Of a stretch of DNA of 64,000 nucleotides, positions 12,001 to 24,000 are shown piece after piece; position 1 is the first letter of the stretch, and each line of letters starts with the position of its first letter. Made by a program: the position numbers and the translations under genes. The notes below the pieces were generated by a model that saw only the letters and a list, made by a program, of their open reading frames with translations, searched no databases and was not told the DNA's origin. This DNA is from Lumbricus rubellus (taxonomy: Eukaryota; Annelida; Clitellata; Crassiclitellata; Lumbricidae). The DNA is taken from positions 53,478,494 through 53,542,493 of the forward strand of contig OX243811.1 in the NCBI GenBank assembly GCA_945859605.1. Reading direction: 5' to 3'.

Positions 12001-15000
12001 AAGACATTTACCCTATCTGTCGAGGCAGACTTGTCAGTTGATTCGACTGTACTACAAGCTTAGTTAGATCACTCAGATAACCTGAAATAAAAAAACACAC
12101 AAGTCACAGGTTACAAGTCGAAGACATAAGATACAACTGACCCAATAATCTCATGGTTCCGTATATATATATATTAAAAAAATAATACAACAAAAATGAT
12201 AAACTAAAATAGCTAAAATAATAATAACTTTGACGAAATGAAACATAACCGTATAGCTTCAATGCAAATCAATCATACTACAGTCAAATTAAGATTTTAA
12301 AACTACAATCTTTTACTTATACTCATTTCTTACTATTAATTTGACTTAAAAGTATTATTAACATTTCTACACATTGAAAACCATCAGTTTCATCATTTTT
12401 TAACATGCTTTAATAGCAAACCATAAATAATTTAACAATGGATCCAACGTCAGTGCAAAAGTCTTATACTTGGGTCTATAGATGTCTTAAACTGAAGATC
12501 CAATCATGTACCAACTGCATTTAACTCATCTATAATTAATCAAATACACTAAATGACTTGCCAATTTCTGGTGGCAACATGTCCAGTTTGTTCTCCTCAA
12601 CGTCAAGAACACGAAGTTTCTTCAAGTTGCTGATTGTAGCAGGAAGTCTCTGAAATGATTACAGTACAAAGGTATTTCAAAAGCGTGCACAAAACACTGC
12701 ACACTTTAACTTATTTACATCCCGATTTCTTATATATGGATTTCATCCCCCCAGCAATATTCAAGGAATTGCTCTTTAGTGACATTGTTCATCAAGAAGT
12801 GTTGTTTGTATCTTACTACAACTGTATTAAGAAGCTCAGTGAAGATGGTTAATAGTTATTGTAGAAGAGAACAAACAAATCTTCATTTCACTTCCAATTG
12901 TGCAGTTCAACTCCGAGAGATGTATGTGCAGTTGAAAGTTACTTGTCAGACCATGAAACACACATGCATAGTGTAACATGGTAACTGGTTTTAAGAGCTC
13001 ATCTTGTGATGATGAGTGAGCAAGTTTGAGTCTTCCCAAGACGCTCAACCGCAACTGTTGACTATCCACTCTCTGACACATTCTATAAGCACTTAAAAAC
13101 TGTTCTGTTTGGCCGTGCTGGAGTCGGGAGCGCCTCTGAGTAGTTTCCTTGAAGAGGCGCTATATAAATACTTGAACGAATGAATGAATGTTAAAGAATC
13201 TTGAACACAACTGCTAAGCATAATTGGTGATGCAAAGTCATTAGTTTGCGACACTTAATAATACAGAAATGACAGAAATAAAATGAATAATAATAATACA
13301 AGTTACAGACAGTGACGTCAAAAAGACATGAACAGAACCTTGAGAAGATTGTTGCTCAGTATAAGGATCTCCAGCTTCTCTAGTTTGTCTATGTCATCAG
13401 GTATCCTAGCCAGCTGATTAGTACCAAGGTTCAACTCCACCATGTTCACCCAGCTTCCAGTATCTGGAAGAAAAATAGCAGCACTGTACAACAATTGCAA
13501 AAATGCCTAAGTAGCTATGTGAGCATTAAACTCATTTGTGCAGCTCATTGCTAAATAACAATTCTTAGGAGCAATAAGAAACTTCTTAAATTTCTTGTCT
13601 GCAACATTCTAAATGCTATAAAACAGCTCTACATAAAATTATAAAAAAGAAATGAGCACAAATAGTCTTCCTCATGCTACATCCATAATTATAAATTCAG
13701 CAGAATTTATTTATAGATATCAATATTTTGGATATACCAAGAGGTAAAGAAGTCAACTGATTGTCCTTCATGTTCAGCTTAGTGAGGTAATGCGCCTGTG
13801 AGAATATACCATAAGGTATTTTGTTGATCTGGTTATGCTCCATGTTGATGGACTAAGAAAAATGAAAAGACAGAACAAATATCTTACCAAAGCGCATCAC
13901 AACATCTGTTAAAATAGTTTTAATGATAAGTTCATTGCATCTCATAAATTTCAAATATCCCTTTCAGTAGTGTAAAAGCAGTTCTAACAGAGTAAACAAT
14001 TTCACAGATTACTGAATATTGCTATTATCATAAGCTTATATAAAGAAACAATACAACTACACATATTGACTTGCCAGTCACATATGCTTGTATCTAAATT
14101 TATTTCACCTTAAATTGAAGAAAAAGAAAACATGTGAAAATAAAATAAAGAGGGAAAAGAAGGAAAATATAGCATCAAAGTCAAAAATATTTAGAACTAT
14201 GTAAAAATTACAGAATTCCAATCAAATAGACAAATTCCTAACAAACATGCAATTGAACACTGACTTGTAGCACATTAGTCTTAAAATTTTTCCTAACAGC
14301 GAAACATCAGGAGCTTAAATCCACACTAAATGTATACTTATTCACTATGCTCAAATAACATATCCATGCCAGTAGAACAGGATGTAGCACTTTGACTCAT
14401 TCGACCAGTACAGCCTTGACCATCGGACAATTTGACCAGTACAGCCTTGACCACCGGACAATTTGACCAGTACAGCCTTAAAAATTGAGTGCCCGCGCAG
14501 TTCAGCCTATACTAGCCTTACTTTTTCAAAATCGTGGAATATCCAGCTCGGTATAAAGACAAGATATTCCAATAAAAATGGTTTACCCGAATAAAACAAA
14601 AACTGAATTACGAAAAATCGCCATGCAGCTCGGCTTGGTTCATTATACAACAAGACTGCTGAGATCGGAGTTGATTGTTGTAATTGACGCCCACAACCGC
14701 GGATGCTGCGACGGTGAATGCCCATGCAAGTATCCACGGCCAGATCGTCAACAAGGGCCAGGCACGATTACCGTCGTTCGTCATCAACAAGGGCCAGGCA
14801 CGATTACCGTCGTTCGCCATCAACAACGTCCACCCCCGATTACCGTCGTTCGTCATCAACAAGGGCCAGGCACGATTACCGTCGTTCGCCATCAACAACG
14901 TCCACCCCCGATTACCGTCGTTCGTCATCAACAAGGGCCAGGCACGATTACCGCCGTTCGTCGTCGGCGCAATGGCAACTCACTCCCGCGTGATGTTAGT

Positions 15001-18000
15001 TTGATCGACAACGAGATCATCACCATGCCTGAGTGAAGCAAGAGCGTGAGTGGACTACGACGTAGATACGGGATTACAATATCGCAAACGATTTTACACC
15101 GTTGGTTTATAATCGTTTTTGGATCGACTTCTCGCGATGGAAATTTCCCGCAGTATTGGCGATGTGCTATGAGGTCCACAGTCTTTTCATTCACTTTCGT
15201 TATCGATATCAAACACGACATAGGCTATTTTCATAATCGTCTTTGGATCGACTTCTCGCGATGGAAATTTCCCGCAGTATTGACGATGTGCTATGAGGCC
15301 TACAGTCTTTTCATTCACTTTCGTTATCGATATCAAACACGACATAGGCTATTTTCATAATCGTCTCACAAACATCATCAACATCATCATCATCAACCCG
15401 ATTTGTCGTCGCCGTCTCTTCATCATCGTCATCATCGCCACCACCACCACCACCGCCACCACCACCACCAGCACCACCACCACCACCACCACCGCCATCA
15501 TCATCAACATCATCATCATCAACCCGATTTGTCGTCGCCATCTCTTCATCATCATCGTCGTCATCATCATCACCGCCACCACCACCACCACCACCGCCAC
15601 CACCACCACCACCACCGCCATCATCATCAACATCATCATCGTCGTTGTCGTTGGTAGGAGAAAGACGGTCAAGCTCTGTACAAAATTTCGCAGATCGGCA
15701 TTCAGTAGAAAATGTTTCGTGTCACACCTCAGTCGAATAGATTTCTAAAACGTCCCTGTCACGTTTTATCGAAAAGTGTGACAGGGTCTCTGCAGCTATG
15801 GTCACGCCGGATCTAGTTATAGGACCGCCCTCCCGCCATAGCCACTCACAGTCAAGTGATAGAACGCAATAATGGTGGGATTTACCAGTTTCGATAATTA
15901 TCGCAAGTAGAAGGGAATGTTGGCTTCTGGCGTATTTTGCCATAATCGTGTCACAATGCCAACAAGTCTTCATTTTCGATCCACGAGTTGAACGAGGATG
16001 GGTAGCCCAGCCACTTCACGAGACATTTCTTCCCGCGTTTCCTAATCACTTTTTCGATTCTAAATATTTCTTGAGTCGTTTTCTGTAGCTCCTGTTCATA
16101 GAATGAGCCTTGTATTTCCTCGCCAACAGAATCAGTAATCTTGTAAGTTGGTGGATCTGTGTATTGAACCTGAGATACTACAAAGACCTCCTCCACCCAT
16201 CTAGTCGTATAACCCTTCTCAAAAATGTTCTTCTTCCTAGTTATTCTGACTCGATCGCCGACTGAAAACTTTGGTGTAATAGACTCTGAAATCTCGTCGC
16301 CGTATAAATTCATAAATACAGTCTTTTCGTTCGTTTTCAAACTAGCCTTCGCGGGAGTCATTTTGATCGAAGAATGTCTCGTTTCATTATAATTACTAAC
16401 CATTTCATCTAATACATCGATATATCTTCTTGTTGAATTAGCTGTGAAGTATTTGAACATCTTCTCTTTCATCGTACGCACCCATCTTTCTACGATGCAA
16501 GATTTTCCCTCGTTTTCGGTAGAATACAACTCGACTAAATTCTTCACATTTTTATTATAAAATTCTTTCCCTTTGTCGCACCAAACTTTGACTGGCTGTC
16601 GGCCACCCCCGAGTATCTTCACGAACCCATCGGCTGTAGACTTCCCACTCTTGTCATGTAATGGAACGATCCACCCATACTTGGAAAACACATCTATGAC
16701 GGTCAATAGAAATTTCACGCCATCATTATCTCTAGCGAAAGCCTGCATGTCGATTAGATCAGCCGCCCAAATCTGGTCAATCCCGCCAACACGGACCCGC
16801 CTCGTCCTAAAATTTCTCACTACTGGTTTGTGTAATTCATTCGCTAATTGATTAGTCCATTTCAGGTCCTGCTGTAATTTTTGGCTTTTTTTAAACCTAG
16901 CCCGAGACTCGTTTTAGCTGACAAGATGGGTTTGACTATCGCCCTCTCTACGCGTTCCCGCAGACTTGGATTTGGTATATTATTCAGCTGGTTTATCATT
17001 GCTCTATCGGCGACATTCCTAGAAGCCGTATCAGTGTGATGATTGTATGCCAGGTCATGAACGTATGCCGCACTATCTACCCTGTTTATAGGTTTGCTCC
17101 AATCTTTGGGGGTTTCGTTGCTATTCAGGCGCAAATCTAGTCTAGTACCGGGACCAGTAAACTGATGGCCCGGCAAATGTAATTCGCCCGGAAATTTAGC
17201 CCAAGGTAATTTAATGTTGCTAGTGGCAGCGTTCAGCGAACTAACTAGATCCCCACCTTGCGCAACAGCGGACGCCTTCACGAATTGTGTTTTTGTTTTT
17301 CCGCATACGACGCAAACACCTCTGAGCATCGATCTCCCGTTATTAGCCACGGCGTTCTGCACATCTCTCGTCTCGGTCTGTTGTTTACATTTTACGCAAT
17401 ACATTTCGTTTTTTAATAATATATATTTCTAAAAATGGAGATTAGAGATATGAGTTGGGGCACCGCGCTCTCGAAAAGATTCAATAATCCGTTGGTACCA
17501 AAAAGCATACGTGGTTTGATAGTTGGGAAATCGGCGTGTGGAAAAACGACGCTTCTTCTCAATCTTTTACTCAGGCCAGACTGGTTGGATTATAATAACT
17601 TGCAGGTATTCGGTACTTCTCTGTTTCAACCGGAATATCGTATTATTAAAAAAGCATACGAAGAAAAATTGCCGAAAGAAGCGATCGTTTGGTTGTTCGA
17701 CCACCGAGATGAAATCGTGGGACTAAATGCCTCGCCAGACCTTGTAATGGAGGAAATAGCAAAAAACTCAGAAGCTAAATCCGATATAATTGCCAAGTTC
17801 TTTGAGAGCGCCGACGATGTACCAGACCCGAGAGATCTGAGCGCTGAAAAGAAGAACCTGATGATTTTCGATGATCTTCAATTGGAAAAACAAAACAAAT
17901 GTGAAACGTATTATAATCGGGGTAGGCATAGTAATGTAGATTGTTTTTACCTCGCCCAGAATTATTTCAAATTACCGCGCCAAACAATCAGAGAAAATGC

Positions 18001-21000
18001 GAACTTTATTTGCCTGTTCAAACAAGACCTGAAAAATTGTAATCATATTTACAACGATCACGTGAGTACAGACATGTCGAAAGATGAATTTAGAAAACTC
18101 TGCAAAACAGTATGGGAACGGCCTCATGGATTCGTGGTTTTAGACCTGACTAGCGACAAGTACAATGGCAAATATCGATGCGGACTTGACGAATTTTATA
18201 TAATCGAGGATCCGCCATTGTAAAATTGTATTGTATAGTAAAAATGGAATCATCGCTTCTCAAACAGATATCGGAAAACACGGAAAAGACGGCCTGCAAC
18301 ACGGAACCAAAAACATCATTTTCCATTTTTCTCAGCGAAAAGAGCACGCGAATCAGAACGAAGTTTAATCCGCTACTTGAACTGGAGAAGAATAAGAAAT
18401 ATGAAATGGCGTTAGTTGCCCTCGAGACGTACTATTCTTTTCCGAATATCGACGCGACAAACAACGTCTTTCGGTATTCGCCAAATCGCGACACGGAATG
18501 GGTAAACATTCAAGTTCCAGAGGGTTGCTATGAAATAACGGATATCAACGAATATATACAGAGGGTCATGAAGGGGAATGGGCATTACGACGGAGTAAAT
18601 GGAGAATACTGTATCTCAATAGCACCAAACACCAATACGCTGAGGTCTGTGGTAAATATAACGGCAGAGGGCTATATGGTTGACTTTACACCGAAGAATT
18701 CGATTGGAAAGGTTCTAGGCTTCAACAGATGGATCTATTCGGCTGGATACAATGAATCGGAGGACTTGGTAAATATAATGAGTGTAAGCAGTCTGAGAGT
18801 GGCCAGCGACATTATCGGGTCTTCGTACACTAACGGAACATCGGAAAACGTGATATATTCTTTTTTCCCAAACGTAGGCCCGGGTTACAAGATTATCGAA
18901 GTGCCGCATAATTTAATATATCTCCCGATTTTGCTATCTACAATTTCAACGATGGAAACGAGACTCACAGACCAACATGGGAACCTACTAAATCTTCGAG
19001 GTGAAGAATTGGCGATTCGGTTTCACATCAGAGAAGTTTGAAAGTTTTTGTAATTAATTAATAAAATGAATCGTTACATGGGCGTAAAAGTTAATATTTC
19101 AGAAGCGCAGCAAGACAAAATAAAAAGATCACTTCAAGCGGGGAGCGGCGTGAGTATCAAACTATCGCACGATGATTTGAATGGCGAACACGTTTTGGCG
19201 CTCACCCAGGCGCAAATCAATAAAATGGCAGCAGCCTACGAAAGAGGAACTGGCGTGATTATTAAAATGAGTAAAACGCAATTGGAGAACAACAAGAAAG
19301 TCGAAGGTGGTTTCATAGGCGCTATACTTCCGTTTCTAGCGACAGCGGGACGGTTCCTTCTTGGTAGCGTACTGCCTAGTTTAGCACAGGGCGCATTAGG
19401 TGGGTTAGGTGCTGCGGCTGGATCGAAACTTGTCGATAAAATCAGCGGTTCGGGTGTAATGTATGTCAAGAAAGGTGACATAGCGTGCAAAATAAGAGCG
19501 GCCGGATCCGGTTTGTACTTGTCTCCGTGGCAAAAAGGTAGCTCAATAACGGCATCCGGGCTGTACATGAAAACAGGGTCGGGCTATGTGAGTGGCGAAG
19601 GACTTTTGCTCGGCCCCAACTCGCCGTTTCGAAACATTCCGATTCTCGGCATGATATTATAAATTATCATATGTAAAATGTCGAGACCAATACACAAATT
19701 TGGAACTAAACCAACTAGACCGGTAGAGGTTAGAACGCAGCCAGTTTCACTCTTTTGGAAGATTACGAGCGGTGTTACTCACTCCCCAAATAGACAACAG
19801 GGAGGTCTGCGATGGGAGATTTTTGCGCAAAATGATATCACGATACAATCAAAGGCGGTAAATACGCTAAGGCTTGGACTCGGTGTAGAAATGACGGCGG
19901 GTCTTTGCCTCGTTTCCCTCAGACAGAGTATCAAAGAACGACGCTGCAGCTTACTAGACGGAGTGATTTCAGAAGATGTGGCTGTTGATGATATCATAGT
20001 TTCCATTCAAAACAACTCCGATTCAGCGGTAACTATAAACCAAGGAGATTCGCTATGTTTTGTAAATTATCAGCAGTAAAAAAAATATATATTGCTAATA
20101 AATAAAAGAATGGAAAACGAAGGCATCAAACTCTATCCAAACCTAACAAATATAACGCCCTCTGCGCCAGAAGGTGAAATACAAATAGCCGCAGGGTCCG
20201 CACAAACGTATCGACTTCAGAAGATTAGCGAAATCAAAAAAGAGATCGAGCAAGAACGCGACAAACGAGCAGCGTTGAGTAAAAAGTATCATAGAAGTGT
20301 GAGCGTAATCGGCATAGTAGACACCGTCCTCAAGGCGGCCACGATGGGGCTCGGAATTTCAGGAATCGGTGTATTGTCCACCATAATTGCAGCCCCCATC
20401 GCTATTGCCATGGAAGGGGCGGCGCTAGGTGCGGGGCTATTGAGTATAATTGGCAGCCGAATCTGTAAAAAGCTCGCTCTGAAGGCGGAGAAGCATGAAA
20501 AGATCCAAACGCTAGCTGATGCGAAGCTCAACACGATCAGCGACCATATTTCAAAAGCTCTCGTGGATGATCACATTTCAGATGAGGAATATTCTCTGAT
20601 TCTAAGCGAGATTGGAAAATTCAATGGCATGAAAGAAGAAATCAAAAGTAAGTCGAAAGTTGCGGCCGCCGCGATGGACGAGGAAACGAAACAATCACTC
20701 ATCGATCGGGGAAGAGAGGCAGTCCTTTCAAAGCATGTTTGAGAAAAATACCGAATCTAGTAGAAAGACGACTAACGTGAACATGTATGAAGTCATGTAG
20801 ACTTGTAGAGTTTTGTAGAGTTTTGTAGACCTATGTAGACGTATGTCGCTATGTCTGAAAATACGCCCAACTTGTGTTTTTACACATGTCGAAAAACATG
20901 TAGAAAAACACGTCGGAAAACATGTCGAAAAACACGTCGTAAAACATTAATTTTTTTATTAAAAATGTCGTTTCTAAAGATAGATGACCCGGCGAAAAGA

Positions 21001-24000
21001 AATTTCATAGTCGAAGAGTTTCTGAAATCCAAGAAGAATATTCAACAGAACTTTTTATCGGAGAGATTGGGGGATTCGGGGCTGCAACAAGAACTAACCA
21101 AGCTGTACAAGCCTATCGTCGATTCGCAATCCGCATTTTCCAAAGAGCAGAATGTCCTACTATCTGCCATCAAAGAAAACTCGGTAGCTACTACAAACGC
21201 GCTACAAACGCTTCCCGCGTCGTTGAAGATTCAATTTCCCCAGTATCCCTCGATAGAAGCGTATAGCGACGATCCGGCCGAGGATATTAGAACTTTAGAA
21301 TTAGGAGATGTGGCAACCAAGTACCTTCATCAATACGCCTCCGATAGAAAAATCGTAGACACGACGTTCGGAATACGATCAAAAAATGGTCAATTCTACA
21401 TCGGCGATACTCCGATTTTTATTCAAGGAGACGATGTGACGGTTGGAAATAAGACGTATAGCGGAACACCTGGGCTTTGGGAGTTGTTGACGATGAAACT
21501 GCCGAACTTGTCGATATGCGATAATAATGATAGAGACGATTACGGCGAGATTCTACACACGACGAATGCTATCAGGCAGCCAAAAAATCCTAACAAACCC
21601 AAAGCATCTTCGAGCGTCAAATATAGAGAAATTATCAAACCGATATGGGAAAAGAGGGTTCGTAATACACCGACAGCGGGCAAAGGCGTGGGTGGTGTAA
21701 TCGTTATTTCCGAAGATCCAAATGTATTAGCGAAACAGCTAGAACTACGATTTCAAAGCTTCGAAGCAGGCAATACCGGCGTGAGAAACGAGATCGTGGC
21801 GATGTGCGACGCGTTATTGAGGCAGGAAGTGCTGAGTAATGATGCTTACAAAAATATAATGTCGGCATTGTAAAATGCAGAAAAAATGCAAGTCATTAAT
21901 AGAAGGAGGTATAGAAAACAATACGTAATCGGAGGATCGGGAATATTCGATACAATTTCGGGATTTTTCAAACGACTAGTTACGTCGAACGCCGCCAAAC
22001 AATTAGCATCCACCGCTCTCAGCGCGAGTAAAGACGTGGCGAAAGAAATTGGGAAAAAGGCCATCGACGTTGGGAAAACAACCGCAATCGACGCTGGTAA
22101 ACGATTAGTGGACAAAGCGGTGGCCAAACTGTTTGCTCCTGCTCCTACTCCCAAGAAAATTACGCCAGAAACTAGACAAATTTTAGAGCGGCTGAGTGGC
22201 GTAGGGCCGAGTCCGAATATCTCAAATATTCCAAATATTAATAATCTGATGATGGGGGATGGTCTGAAGAAGAACGCCGCCATGTCGATACAAGATTTAG
22301 TACGCTCGCTAAACGGCGCCGGAATGAAGGTCGCGTAAAAAATATTATCGCGTAGTAGTAAAAATGCAATCATCCGATATTCTGAGATTTACCGAACAAC
22401 CATTGAGTGATGAAAGCGTCGAACGCTACGAATGGTACGAGTATGAGCCGATATCGGGGGCGAATCTAAACACCTCCGGCGAGATTAGAATAAATATCGA
22501 ACTTCAAGATCTATTTTGTCATCCAGCAGAATCTTACCTGCTGTTCGAGGGTAGATTGACGAAGGCGGACAACACCTTCTACGTTAATGCCGATGCAGCA
22601 ACTCTTACGAATAATGGGCTGATGCATCTTTTCAGCCAAATTTCGTATTCACTGTCGAATCAGGAAATTGAATCGTTATTCCACCCGGGTCAAGCAACGA
22701 CGATGCTGGGATTACTCAAATACCCGAATGATTTTCAACTAGCGCAAGGTCTGAATCAGTTGTGGTACAAGGACAGCGGGGCGACGGCAGTTATCGCGGA
22801 TAATCAAGGTTTCGCCGTGAGACAGTCGTATATAATTCAAAAACCAAATGCCAAAGGTACTTTCAGCTTTGTAGTTCCATTGAAGCATATTTTCGGATTT
22901 TGCGACGATTACGACAAGGTTGTTTTTGGTGTGAAACATACGCTAACTCTGGTTCGTAAAGCCGATGATGACGCAATTTTTAGACTCGCCGCCGCGGGTG
23001 CAGGGAAAGTTAGGCTGGATAAAATCTCATGGTTCATGCCTCACGTTCAACCATCCGATATGGAGAAGATGCAATTGTACAAAACGATCGAATCGAAAGC
23101 GTCGTTGCCAGTTGCGTACAGAGCCCGTCAATGCGATACCACCTCCGTCGCACAGTCGACTAATTTTAGCTGGAGGCTTAGCGTCAAGACATTACCCGAG
23201 AAGCCTAGGTACATCATCTTGGGTTTTCAAACCGACAAAAGCGGCGATCAAGAACACAATCCATCCATTTTCAATCATTGCGATCTGAAGAACATGTTCG
23301 TGATGATGAACCAAGACCGATACCCAGTTGTCGACTATAATCTATCATTTCCGAATCAACAATTCGCGCGGGCGTACCGAGCAGCAGCCGCGTTCAGTGA
23401 AAAATACTATGGAATGGACGAACTAATGACGCAATGCAATATCACACCCTCGGATTTCAAAGATCTGTTTCCGATTATGGTGTTTGACGTGAGCAAGCAA
23501 TCCGAGCGTCTGAAGTCATCGGTGGTCGATATCCAGATCAAAGGTACGTTCAATACAGCGCCGCTGGCCAATACGGAAGCGTACGCAGTGGTGATTTCAG
23601 ACAAGTTACTGAGGTTTCAATCGGACGGACAGAAAATGAGTGTGGTATATTGAAGATCATGATAGAATGGTCGATGAAGAATAATGAGACTTACAGATAC
23701 CTATCGTGCGTATATGAACGATAGGTATCTACGACTACCTAGTACAAAAACTCGACCTGCAATCCGGCCCCGCCCATGAGAAGAAGGCGACCGGCTGTTG
23801 GCTTGTTTCCGGATATGACAGAATATACCCTCATACCGAGCTTATCGTTGGCGTTGAAAAATATGGCGACGGTTGGTAATACGAGCGATATTCTGCTGCC
23901 AACCGTTGATCCGCCAGCCATGCATTCAAAAAGTTCGTTGTCACTATGTACCTCGTCTTTGACATACGAGATTCTGATTATTTTTTCGCCCGGACTGTCA

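Noticed and set aside
14749..14964. 36-bp repeats looked at first like a CRISPR array
   Set aside because: Units are directly adjacent without spacers, in-frame, and lie within a TIR gene of a eukaryotic element.
15293..15748. Long frames rich in His, Thr/Ile, Asp/Gly or Met/Val on both strands
   Set aside because: They come from the CAT/CAC repeat being open in all frames; no Polinton protein matches and composition is that of simple sequence.
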